A stretch of 64,000 nt of DNA, from the NCBI GenBank assembly GCA_037783545.1, contig JBBELK010000315.1, positions 620,001-684,000 on the forward strand, read 5' to 3'. The notes under the pieces are model-generated. The model was not told the DNA's origin, made no database searches, and saw only the letters and a list, made by a program, of their open reading frames with translations. Position 1 is the stretch's first letter. Each line of letters starts with the position of its first letter. The position numbers were made by a program, and so were the translations under genes. The stretch comes from Henricia sp. BOLD:AAB3569 (taxonomy: Eukaryota; Echinodermata; Asteroidea; Spinulosida; Echinasteridae). Positions 33,869-45,269 of this stretch are shown piece by piece.

Positions 33869-34487
33869 TATAGGTTTTACCACGCATTTTAAAACTTTTT
33901 TTTATTCAAATTCAAATCCGGTTAGCTTCAATTTCGTCCTAGGACGAGTGAAACGCGCAAATGCTACAATTGATTAGGTCTTTGGTCTTTGGTCTTTCCG
34001 ATAATGGTCAACCAATTTCAACATTTGTCCATTCAATGTCGTAGAAGATTTCAATCGATTTCGTCTAGACTGATAATCATCTACATACGTAAGGTTTGAA
34101 TTCGTCTTTGTTTAACTCATTTCAAAAGTTTATCGATCAAATTCGTCGGATGGTCAGACTGTATAGCTTTTTAAAGAACTGCTTTGCAGTTTAGTTGAAA
34201 GGGAAACATGAAGGGGTAGAAAAAACGAAAGTTATCATATACAATCAAGTGACGAATTCAAATGAAATACATTTCCATTGATTTCCGAATAACGAAATTG
34301 CTTCATTCGTCGTACGTTTGGCAACTGCTGACGACGAAATCGAATAGCCTCGAAAAAGTATGCAAACGTACGAAATAGTTCGAAATTGAACATGGGAAAT
34401 GCAAAGTCGATAATTTTCGAGACGAAATTGAAGTTAACGGCGTGAATTTTAATGAAAAATGATTTAAAATATGCAAGAAAACCTATA
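33869..34487. mobile_element. TATAGG-type element, second copy
   Basis: TATAGGTTTTACCACGCATT at left and TATAGGTTTTCTTGCATATT (complement) at right. The interior has the same TTCGTC/GACGAAATT vocabulary. 619 bp. Confidence 0.6.
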
Positions 34488-34971
34488 TTAAATTTGTAAC
34501 TGTCTCCTAGAATTTGACCTTGGGGCCACAAATTGAGGCAAATAAAAATGATTGAACTAATGAATGAATGAATGGATGGATGAATGAACATTTTTCTCTC
34601 TGTGCACAAGGATTTTGAAAAAAAGCTGCTTTTTAAAACACATTAGCCTTTACCCCTTTTGTATTTTGCGAGAGCTTGAATGACTCGTCTCCAATTAGCC
34701 ATGCATTTAACGAGATAATCGAAACGGACTGGTGTCACTCAAGGCCGGAGGCAATTGCGAGTTTAGACGTTCTGAATAGGCTGAATTTTCCCGCCATAAT
34801 GAACTAGTGTTTTGTAATTGCGCTTTAATTGCATTTAACTTAATTTGCAATTTTGCACAACTGCATTTTGTACAATCACCGTTTAACTCTACAAATTACA
34901 CGTAATGATTTGGCCACACGTTTCAATGCCATTTTTGGAGACAGTGGATAGGCCTATTATGTTCGTCACTT

Positions 34972-35474
34972 TTAAAGGAATTGCATATAGTATAGGCCTA
35001 GGCCTACATGATTGGTAAGCTGTTACAAATAGTTTTATCCCCCTGTGTGATTGAAGATATGCATGATTAAAACCAACCTGAGCAAAAACCAGCTCCGTAC
35101 TTCGTCTAACTTTTGAGAAAACAGCCAAAAAAGGTTTTGCAGTCATTTCGCCCCCAAACCATTTCGCCCTGAACCACGGCCTGTGCACAAGGTGGTTTGG
35201 GGCGAAGTAGCATTTAGGCGATGTAGTGTTTGGACGAAGTGATTTGGGGTGAAGTGGTTTGGGGGCGAAATGGCACTTGGGCGAAATGGTTTTGGGGCGA
35301 ATTGAATTTTCGTCTCATGAGACGAAAACTAATTGTTTTACTCATTTCTCAAAGAATATACTTCAGACAAAACCATTTCAGGGGAAGTTTTCTACGGTCA
35401 TCATGTTTATATTGTGTAAGTAAGGCGTAAATCTGTGAACATTTCTGATTTTCGAGATACCAATCATGTATAGG
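34972..35474 (+). mobile_element. GGGCGAA-phrase MITE, copy 6
   Basis: Complete 5' end with an extra 'ggcctaggcctacatg' stretch, a shortened phrase array (35145-35305), and a 3' third that stops at ACCAATCATGTATAGG, short of the usual end. It sits between two TATAGG-type elements. Confidence 0.8.
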
Positions 35475-35522
35475 TTATTGTAAATGCTGCAATATTTTTG
35501 TTTGAATTAATTGCGCTTTTAA

Positions 35523-35963
35523 TATAGGTTTTCTCGCTCGAATTCATCAGAAATGTGAATTAGATTTCGTTTGTGGAGGTAAGTATTCAAGTGATTTTGA
35601 TCAGGACGCAATTTCTCTGGTTCTTATTCATTTGCATGTTATTCAATTTTGTCTAAAGACATTCACATTTGTTCGCTAAGACATCTAGATTAGAATTTGC
35701 GTCATTCAAATACAAAGCATTGAATCTTCATTCAATTTAGCACAAGCTCGGGGCTTGGGCGAATTTGAATGATTTTCGCTGGTATTTCAGAATTTTGAGT
35801 GCGAAATTTTTCCGATTGCGTGCTCGAAAAACCAAATTGAATGCTCTCTTTAAATAAATGAAGGATGATCCCAAACTAAATGTTAATTTGTGCTAAAACG
35901 AATGCATCTGAAACGAACTTGGGAGGTACTTTGTTAAATAAAAACTGAACGAGAAAACCTATA
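35523..35963. mobile_element. TATAGG-type element, third copy
   Basis: TATAGGTTTTCTCGCTCGAAT at left is mirrored by ...GAACGAGAAAACCTATA at right. The interior has CATTCAATTTNG words. 441 bp. Confidence 0.7.
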
Positions 35964-35999
35964 TTTTGGCGAGCTATATTTTATATGATTGTTAGGTTA

Positions 36000-37790
36000 G
36001 AGCGAAATCCACTTTCTGAAAAGGGCTTGTAACTTTGAATGAAATCTTTTCTAAAGTGACTTTTTGGTATCTCTTCCACCACACTATATACCGTATTGTG
36101 TTTTTTTTCCCGTGATCCCATAGTAACCGAGGTATCTAGCCCCGGACAACAATTTCCGCCGTATAAGCGTTTTCTCAAAAAGCTAAATTGGATAAGGTCC
36201 AATTCCGTTATCAAACATCCATATGCCCAAACCAAGAAAGGCCTCAATTTAGCCTATTGCCATGAAGTGCACGACACGGACAAAAGTCGTATCCGTTTTG
36301 GGTGAAATCTCAAACACGGCATTTTGCGTGTTTATTCTTTCAACTTAGTCCGGGCCCTCGCAACGCCGGGATTCCTCGGGTGTCATCGAATGACACGGAG
36401 CTGAATGATCCCCCTAAAGCTCTAGCTAACTGGATCGGCAAACATCCTTGGCGTTCGTAGGACTCGTCGGTCATGTTTTAAACGGAAAGTATAGAATTCT
36501 GGCTCTTGACAATTGAAAACAAAACGGATTTGGATTTGATTCTGAATGAAGTGGTCTACAAAATGTGACCTCTCAATTTGTACCGCGTCGTTTTTGGAAA
36601 GACGACGAGTGGGGGTAACGAATGCACTACAAATAGAAACAAAATCCATTTTCTGGGGAAACAAAATGAACAGCTCCTTTAAGCATACTTAGTTTTATAC
36701 AGTAAAGGTGTACGTGCCGCAACTTCAAAAACGAGTGCATGTTTTTGCGTCCTAAATAGGAACGAAGTTTAATCATTCTATAATTCGACCTTTCCGTTGG
36801 CCAAAGTTTTAATTAAGAAATCCATTCAAAAATCGTACGTTTTTATAGCAGACAATTCTCTCCATAGACCGATCAAGTAAGCTCTGACCATTTTGGAATT
36901 GACCAATCACAGCCTCAGGTTAAGGTAACCAAAAAGTGGATCTCCATTTTGGTTACCCGAGTCCTCAAAATATTGTGCATAGAGCTACGGCGAAATGCAG
37001 CACGAGTGACGCAAAAACACCATAAACATCATTTTTATCAGCGCAGAGGACCCTAGCCGGTTTAAAACGGATTGTACTATCCAAACCTACTTTTAATTCC
37101 TTCATAAATGTGTTTTTGTGTAAACGGGAAAAACTCACCAAAATTAGCTTGTCGTTTTGCTATGTTGTGCATTCACTGCGTTCTAGATGTGCGTCGATAT
37201 GTCTTTGTTTGATCGCGCGCGTTATGCGTATTGCAGGCGTGTTGTACGTGCACGCACACGACCGGATACTTAAGTGCACATTTTGCTTTCGAGCGTGCAG
37301 TTTCTGTGTGCGTGTGCGTGTTTCAATTGATCACGTTCACAGACGCCATCTTTGTAGGAAGAAATGCTACCGCGTATTGAACTCTACCAAGTACCCGCAC
37401 ACACACGCTGAAACATGTTCCAAACACGCGCGCGTGTTGCTCGAAATTTGTTCGAAATACGGCGCAGCCAATGCGCGTCACAAAAAAATACGCTCAAAAT
37501 TCTGATGCACTTGGCGATTTTAGAATCGTGAATATTGTCGCGCAATCAGGTTTCTCAAGTCGGTTATACGGGTCGAAACCAAAATATATACTGCACATAA
37601 AAACGGTTGTCGATCGTGTGCGGGAAAATGGCATTAGTAGACGGAGAAAAACACGACCGTATTACCGAACTGATTTCAAGTCGAAAGATTTGCCTCCGTA
37701 ATATGCCACGGCAACAAATATCCCAGATATTACAGAATTACATTTTTTTAAATTATTTCTGAGAGCCAAAGCTTAATAGTTATTTACTCG
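36000..37790. other. No gene supported
   Basis: Mixed unique-looking DNA with a CpG/TpG-rich patch at 37180-37460. Open frames up to 131 codons show no family motif. Confidence 0.45.
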
Positions 37791-37794
37791 TACA

Positions 37795-38035
37795 GGAGAC
37801 GTGGTGGTCTATAGCGCGTCGGATTTTCGGTCGAGAAGTCCATGGTTCGAAGCCTGATCATTGCACCGTGTTGTGTCCTTGGACAAGACACTTTACTCCA
37901 CATTGCCTCTTTCCACCCAGGTCTATAAATGGGTACCAGCAAATACGGTTGGTGAAAGCCAACTAATTGCTGGGGACGGGTAGACCTGCGATGGACTGCA
38001 TCCCATCCAGGAGGAGTAGCAATGCTCATAGTCAC
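37795..38035 (+). mobile_element. tRNA-derived SINE of a second family
   Basis: tRNA-like head (gtggtggtctatagcgcgtc ... box B ggttcgaagcc), then GTGTCCTTGGACAAGACACT, CTTTCCACCCAGGTCTATAA, ATGGGTACCAG and TGCGATGGACTGCATCCCAT. The order of motifs is typical of tRNA SINEs with a conserved central domain. Confidence 0.75.
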
Positions 38036-38429
38036 ATTTGTAACAGGTCGTTCTACAACACTGCCATTAGATACCTCAATGGGAATTTTAAAGTTCCTGA
38101 ATGATTGGTTTCACCTTGTTATGTTTTAAACTCATTTTATAGCGTTATTAGTGTAACTAATTGTTTGTAATCCGAAATTTTTAGTGAGTAGTCAAACAAA
38201 ATTCTACTGATTACGTATGTTTTATATGATTCATGTAGCAAATGAATAAATGAAATGAAAGTAATTGTAAGCTGAAAGTGCTGTTTTTTTTACAAAATAA
38301 ATGTCTTGCAAACGATTTTTGTTTTTACCATTCACTGAACAAAAACCATAGACAGATTTTAAAGGTTTTCTCAATTTATTGTTATGTAATGCTGTTGTTC
38401 CTGGAATTCGTCAAAAAATTCATCTTTAA

Positions 38430-38486
38430 GGCCGGCCTGCCGCTGTTCGATTTTTGCCACGAACTATATCAACACGAATATATGTG
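38430..38486 (+). mobile_element. Fragment of the GCGATTTTTGCCACGAA hairpin MITE
   Basis: A left-end relic (ggccggcctgccgctgttcg, then atttttgccacgaa) similar to 12507 and 62678, with no right arm. Confidence 0.55.
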
Positions 38487-38489
38487 GTA

Positions 38490-40900
38490 AAGATGTCATA
38501 ATATTGGTAACGAGGGCGTGTATACCAGATCAATGGGAACACATTTCATTTAAAAGTAATTCAAGATTAGATTGACATTTCTGGGCTAGTCATACATGTT
38601 CAGTTGCGATGTTCTCTCGATTCCCGGATGGTTTAGAGTTACACTAACGCGACAAACAGGTCGGCCCTCATGCATGGCGTCATGTGCAGCTAGATCGCTT
38701 TCAATTGTATCGAACGGAACCAGTGGTCGATCTAGTCACGATCCTTCGTGACTAGGGTTGCGATGGAAATTATCATGAACATTCCGAATCAGATTGACCA
38801 GGAATCTTTCTAAGTCCAAAAAGGCGAAACTTTCCAGGGTAAAATTTCACGCATTTTCGGATCATTTGAATCCAAAAGGGGTAATTGTTTTGACGTTGCG
38901 TACACGATCTCAGGGCTGGTGCCGTTCCGTCCAACGCCCCTCCCCCTCCCCCCTCGAATTTTGTTTTTCATAAATTTGGCATATGTTTAAGGCAATCGTG
39001 TTCAACAACAGCAAAAATCCGTCACTTGCAGGCGTCATGACAAAAACGAATTGCAAAACGGAATTCGAGCCTACGCCCCAGTTAAAAACCTCGATGTGCA
39101 AGCTTGCATTTCGCTGGCAATTTATGGTTTAATGGCTTGTCTCGAACTCTCGATATCCAATTTAATAATTCCCAATCTGGCGCAGGAACGATCAACTTGA
39201 CCTTTCCCCCAGAGGACTTGTTTTCCCTCAGACGCAATCGAGCCATATTTAGGTACGAGCTATGCCAAATCGACAGTGACCAGAATCTAATTTTATCAAT
39301 CACACAGGGTGATACGGCTGTGTTCCCGACATTTACAGAGGATCGTGAAATAGAGCGTACCTTTGTAGGACCATTGAGCGCGAAAATGAAGCCAATTGGG
39401 CGATATTATGGAGTCTTAAGTAGCCACAAGGACGCCACGGAAGTCCGTGGTTGCTGTCGCGGCATATTCTGTAAGGAATAGCGATAGCGAGCGAGATGTC
39501 GGGGAATAAGCAGTTCGAAAACCCAGTTGTTTACTACGGCGTTCTACGAGTGTCATCAATTATCTAACCAAGTCGATTTAGTAGATTTAGGAGGTCGACT
39601 TGGCAACATAAATTATCGCCAAGTCGACCTAACAGATTTGGAAAGTCAACCGGTCTTTCCAAAATTGAAAATTTCAGAACCTCCATCAACAGCCAAAAAT
39701 CCGGTTCGCAACTGCGACTAGCAACATTAGCGACGCGCGCCATAAATGAATTAGAATCACTTGGGACCCGAAGTAAAATGAACTGTCAAATTAACCAATT
39801 AGCGCGCGGAATCAGTGAAGCATGCGCGTGTGTGATGCAGCCATTTACGAACCAGACACTGCCCGGGACGTGCATAACCCACGCCTCCTCATTAGCATAG
39901 TTTAGGGCACTTCTCATTTGCATACTTTTGGTACCATGCCAAAACGCCAAGGTGCTATTTCTTTATTTTCTAATGTAAATCGCGTTAAACACACGCGCAA
40001 CAATCACGTTGTACACCTCACGTGATATACATGTCACGTCTGACGGGAAGTATACGGCTTTAGCGAGCGTACACACATAATTTGAGTACGACATGGTCAG
40101 GAGTCATTACCATTATTTTGTTCTCATTCCAGTTTGTATGTAAATTGTCTTTGTAGTGTAAGGCGTTCCGTACAAGCCCCCGGCTTCTCATCTTCCTTTC
40201 GCAACGGTCTTTCCTGCACACGTACCTAGTTTGCCAAGAACCCTTGCTGAAACGAGTTGAGCTAAACTGTATTTCAGGCCTCGGACTATTCGACCAATTA
40301 GAGACAAGGAAAATGCTTGACGTGAACGTTTGACTTTTTAATGAACCGTTTCGAACAATCATCCACGTGTTGTTTATCTCAAGACATCGTAGCCGCAATT
40401 ACCACAATTTGTGTGCGGGAGATATTTTATGTACATGTATATCATTTGATCTTGCACGCAGTATAAATGTTCGTAACTGAAGGAAGACTTACTATATTTC
40501 GCTAAAAGCTAAACGCAGTTCATCTGAATAAAGATAGGCCTATTAAAAAACGCCCTTACACGGACTGTTCATTTAAACATTAGACCCCACCCCTAGTAAA
40601 AGTGGACGCTACCACTAAACGGAGCGAGGCGCGTGATTGGCTCTTGCTGTTGGCAACAGCGTCCGTAGCTATGATGCATTTCGAATGTCGCGCTACGTGC
40701 TACGTGCACGCGCGCTTTAGTATATCGGCACTGCATGCGATGACCGAGAAACATGCGTCTTCACACATTTCTCTTTTCGATTCATTCCTCGTTCTGTACA
40801 GATTACTTATTACATTAAATTCGTATGTATGTGACCTTCTATTTGATTTAAAGCATGGAAATAATGGAATAAAAAAACTGTGGTAAACATTTTAGACGCA
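38490..40900. other. No gene supported; one orphan open frame
   Basis: A 125-codon plus-strand frame at 39104-39481 reads FNNSQSGAGTINLTFPPEDL and later RTFVGPLSAKMKP. I recognise no domain, and a chance frame of this size is possible in 64 kb. The rest is anonymous. Confidence 0.4.
39540..39660. repeat. Fragment of the AAGTCGACTT element
   Basis: Contains the same phrases as 3937-4360 (ccaagtcgattta, aggtcgacttggcaac, aattatcgccaagtcgac) without clear terminal repeats. It is a partial, older copy. Confidence 0.6.
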
Positions 40901-40918
40901 TTCGGCACTAACTCCGGT

Positions 40919-41062
40919 GGCCACCCCCGCCCCCCATCCACCCCCCCCCCCTATCCCATCACCCCAACCCCCATTCCCCCATCCCCTCCCCCCCCCCCCC
41001 ATTCCCCCATCACCTCCCACCCCCACCCCCACCCCCCCCACCCCCCATCCCCACCCCCACTA
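40919..41062 (+). repeat. C-rich tract (CCCCA/CCCATCC)
   Basis: About 140 bp of ccccatcccc-type sequence, G-rich on the minus strand; a candidate quadruplex region. Confidence 0.85.
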
Positions 41063-41558
41063 CTCTTCCGTATACAGCTTGTGAAATCCTGAACAGAATG
41101 ACATTTACTCAAGATGTTTATCGACTGACAGCGAGTGATGTATTTTGATTGGGGAATCTGCAGGCTTCGTTCGTCCGGAATGGGCCACTTGCAGGCCGTA
41201 GTGCGACGCGAGGCAGGTGATCGAGCGGGTTTGGCGGAAGGAAGTTGGGGTGGGAAAACGGGCCACGGTCGCAGTTTGACGAGGCCCTATTTTCATAATG
41301 TTCCACTTCCCTTATTAATCGGGGACAGCCTTGCGGATATAAACACGCACCTGCGCGACATTTTCTTAAAGTACATCATTGGTCCAGCTGGCGCGACGCG
41401 CGTATCAGGTACACGCGCAGCGCGCGCTCACGCGTAGATACTTTGCATATAGGCCTAACCACACCTCGTTGGTTTTAATTTGCGATGGGTGATGTGTGTA
41501 CAAACGCCTAGTGCCCGCACTAATACGTCTTTCTTACTTGAAGGTCCAAAATTGTTGT

Positions 41559-41828
41559 CCTTAATTTGACAAGAAAATAGTTACTCAAAGTGTTGATAGC
41601 AACGGTAACAAATACCATATGATTTGTTTTCTGTTTAAAACTCCCTGCAGGAAATTAATAAATTAAGATTATTTCTTTAGAAAAGAAAACGTTCTCCTTA
41701 ATTTGACAAGAAAATAATTACTCAAAGTGTTGATAGCAACGGTAACAAATACCACATTATTTTTTTTCTGTTTAAAACTCCCTGCAGGAAATTAGTAAGT
41801 TAAGATTATTTCTTTAAAAAAGAAAATG
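41559..41828 (+). repeat. 137-bp tandem duplication
   Basis: CCTTAATTTGACAAGAAAAT starts at 41559 and again at 41696. The unit includes caacggtaacaaataccac and ctccctgcaggaaatta. It is a rearranged part of the second MITE family. Confidence 0.8.
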
Positions 41829-42529
41829 AACCTGTAGGCCTATGCTCATTTTTAGTAATTTACTTAACGCAGTCCCGCATGCATGAACCTCAGGTTTTCT
41901 GAAACATTGCTGCATATTATGCAGCTAAAACTCTGCAGGCTTCTTTACCAACATTCGTCATTAGGTACGTATTGTCGTTGATCCAAAATTCATAAAAATG
42001 TTTCAACTCACAAATGATAAATGGGCGTAATTAACTCACAATGGTACGCGGGGACTATACACCATACAACGCACAACGCTATGCGATAATCGGCAGGTAC
42101 CAGTGTGTTTCATCTACGTATCTATGGCAACGATTGATTGAAAACAAGTCCGTTGCCAAGCGAAAATGTTTGAGTGCACCAGGTGCATTTGTTCAGCGCT
42201 GCTCCGGGAGAACAATATGAAGAGCAAACTGAGTAAATGTTTACCGTTTCGAAACCAAAGTGAGCGGCCTTTTGGGCCCCCGTATACAAGATGTGTCAAC
42301 TTATCGGCGTAATACAGCTGCGCCCGGTTTTAACATTTAATCCCACAACATTGATTTTATTTGGTCATTAGAGTAATCCGTACTTACTGTGAATAAAGAG
42401 ATACGTATAGTAACATCCCCCTGTGAAAGTATCAGCCTCGTTGGTCATTTTATAGTCAAGAAAAAGGTGACAACCTTTAACTATTTTTCACATGCAATCG
42501 GGGGAGGGGGGCGGGATTACAAAATCTTA

Positions 42530-43074
42530 GGCCCGCTTCAAACGTCGCGCTTATGCCGTGTCGAAATAAATTCAACTTGGCACGACGTTGGTACGACGTT
42601 AGCACAGCAGTGGCTTCAAACGTCGAACTTAATTGCAAACTCCCAGTCGAGCTTAAATACATCCAACATGGCGGATGAGTATTGTGCACGTCATGGACGT
42701 TGTGCAGGTGCGTTTTCCATTCTGTCCGTTGTACGTCGCTATTTTATTATTTTGATGCACTTGTTTGTTGGTTATTTCTTTACTCACGTACGTGCTGCGA
42801 GCATGCGCATTCCTAGTCGGAACAAACTTGCGGACCAACTTGAACTGGAATTAAATTCGACACGGCAGAAGCACGACGTTTGAAGCCAAGCCGTGCTTGT
42901 GCCGCACTAAATTAAGTTAGCACGGCAGACCCTATCGAGCTAAAATCTTCTGCCGTGTCGAACTCATTTTGCCGAGCCAAATGGCTTCAAACGTCGTGCT
43001 TGTGCCGTGTCGAATTAAACAAATCAAGTTAAATTTAATTCGACATGGCATAAGCGCGACGTTTGAAGCGGGCC
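42530..43074. mobile_element. 545-bp inverted-repeat element with CTTCAAACGTCG units
   Basis: Ends GGCCCGCTTCAAACGTCGCG / mirrored, with TA on both sides (42528-42529, 43075-43076). The unit CTTCAAACGTCG..CTTNTGCCGTGTCGAA recurs inside in both orientations (about 42612, 42870, 42940, 42985). Open frames inside are not supported as genes. Confidence 0.8.
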
Positions 43075-43119
43075 TAATTCTCGTCTCATGAGACGAAAAA
43101 TAATAGTTTTACTCATTTC

Positions 43120-43396
43120 TCCCCAAAATATTATCCATATAAGAAGGAAACAGGACATTTTGAATCTCCAATTTGGATGTTGGTGTAATCACTGCACATG
43201 CTTTATGCAACCGGATATATTAGTTTACTAAACTTCGGTGGATTTTTGACGATATCTTTGGAAATATCTGGATTGAAGACATGAAATTTTGCAATGGTAC
43301 TGAGAAAAATATGACACATGATGTGGTATCAAATAATCTTAACACCACTTGGGAAAATGGGGTGACAAAATGTGATCTGGTCACGTTCCTTTAAGA
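43120..43396. mobile_element. TTAAAGGA..GTGACCAGA MITE, partial
   Basis: Right end gatctggtcacgttccttta, with internal gatttttgacgatatctttg and 'ccaatttggatgt'. The left end is not identifiable. Confidence 0.65.
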
Positions 43397-43944
43397 AATG
43401 TTTTCGGCATGTTCAACAATACTGTAATGTTCACGATTTACGATCACAGTTTCAGTGTTCTTAGTCTTTACTCAAACGAAAAGCCGAGAAATATTCACTC
43501 ACAGTTGTCAATCGACGAGTCGCTCAACTTTCTTTAGGTCCAATTTCTGAGTCCAAATTTCACAAAATTCACGGTTTCACAAGTCTCATAGAAGACGATA
43601 AATCTGTTTAATGAACACTCTGGACTTCCAAGTTAACACAACTTTCAGTTAAATCTGACAGTGATAAGAATATTCTGTAAACTTCGTCGTTAGGTAAAAG
43701 ACGGTTTCAGACGTGCGGACTGCTGTATGGAGCACATGCTTTCTCAGTGTGTACTAATCGCCCCATAATTCTTTGCGGTCGTACGCTTCGTATGCAAATG
43801 ATCTCCACTGGTTAAAGGCAATGTCACATGCAAATTCGTACAAGTAAATCAATATGCAAATCACACAGTTTTAAAGGGAAAATCAGCACAACAACATTCT
43901 GGAAACTACAAATACTTCAGTTAGACTGGTTTATTGCAATGGAC

Positions 43945-44560
43945 TAAACTATTTCATTTCATTTCATTTATTATTTCTCAGGACAAACATGAAAAGGTAC
44001 AGTACACACAGATGAAAATTGACATAAAACAAAACATTACATGGTAACACCCCTGAAGGATTGCCAAATGTGAACTAAATCACAATCGAGTGGCTCTCCA
44101 AATGCCGCCGTGCCAACACTTAAATACACAGTTGTACAAAATAAAATAAAACATGACGTCGCATGTAGCGCACAATTTCATGGTAGTCTCAGGGTACCAG
44201 ACAGTTTGTATAGGGCCATAGAAAAGCACGCATGTATAAGCAAACCAAGACTTTCATGTTTCAGGTGCAGGCCTACCGGTACTTAGGATGGAAATATGAT
44301 GGATTTACCGGGAGACAAAATATGATTACGCAAACTACTGAGAAACTTGGACATATTTAGTACAACTTGTTCCTTAACAACAGATGATAAACCATCCCAT
44401 AATCTTGGAAACCTAACAAATAGGGAATGGTGTAAGCAGTTAGTGCGGCCCCCCTTATGAAGAAACTCGACAGAATCACAATGCCTAGAATTAACAGAAA
44501 CATAACTGTGGATACTTACATCAAATTTATTATACAAACATTTAACAACAACAGAAACGA
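43945..44560 (-). mobile_element. 3' end of a LINE with (AAATG)n tail
   Basis: On the minus strand, 44537-44283 reads as the end of a reverse-transcriptase ORF (HSLFVRFPRLWDGLSS...LNMSKFLSSLRNHIL), fitting the LWNSLP...FK..L...L tail of CR1/L2-like elements. It is followed by a ~330-bp untranslated part and a short AAATG-repeat tail at 43950-43971. The 5' part is missing, as usual for 5'-truncated LINEs. Confidence 0.65.
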
Positions 44561-44974
44561 CAAAAACTATTGATTAAGCTAAGACCGGCTAAGCTGGATG
44601 GCCAGTTATAAAAGACCGGTCTTAGACCGGTGGCTAAATTGATTTGATTTAAATCCGCCCCAGAACTCTTAAGTCAACAACGATCATTCTTCTGTTGTCA
44701 ACTTGAAATATGAACCTTGAAACACGAACCTTGAAAAAGGAAATTGAATTATAAGTGTATAATTTTAAAAGGTATGATGGCAATTTTCCATATTAAAACT
44801 GCACCAATCTGCTCCAAAACTTTCCATGTGTGCATTTTCTTTACGGATTTTTCAATAAAAGCCCGACAACTTCGGCATACGGGGGGGAAACTTATTCATT
44901 TTTATTAAATGTTTTATTCAATTTATATCGTCAAGGTCGAAATTGGTTCTGATGACAAAAACAATTATCTGTCG

Positions 44975-45260
44975 AGTGCATGGCCGAGGGGTTTAGATTG
45001 TTGGCTCGTATTAAAATCGCAACACTTGGGCAAAAACCTCATGTTGCAGGGTCGATGCCCGGTCGTGGTATCGGTGTCCTTGGGGAAGACCCTTAACCAC
45101 AATTGTTCCATCCTTCGGAAGTGATTGTGTTGTGTAATACACTTAAAAGATCCCATAACCGCCTTACTCTGTCGTGAAGAGTAAAGGGGGTTACCCGGTG
45201 TCCCTGGCCGTCGGCTGCCAATGGCGCCACCCATCCATGTATCTCGATGTTTAGTGAAAG
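44975..45260 (+). mobile_element. tRNA-derived SINE, diverged copy
   Basis: Head with a recognisable box A (atggccgaggggtttag), damaged box B (gggtcgatgccc), central block (gtccttggggaagaccctta, tccatccttcgga) and the CTGGCCGTCGGCTGCCAATG 3' block. Inserted between LINE relics. Confidence 0.75.
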
Positions 45261-45269
45261 ACAATTGTA

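Noticed and set aside
37110-37505. 131-codon Cys/Arg-rich frame
   Set aside because: Composition follows the local TGT/CGT-rich DNA; no family motif and no splice or codon support.
39104-39481. 125-codon plus-strand frame
   Set aside because: Amino-acid composition is plausible but no motif is recognised and an antisense frame overlaps; kept only as an orphan note.
40060-40398. 112-codon minus-strand frame
   Set aside because: No domain, no splice context and no conservation clue.
42389-42883. 164-codon plus-strand open frame
   Set aside because: It runs from outside into the CTTCAAACGTCG inverted-repeat element and follows its repeat units; no domain.
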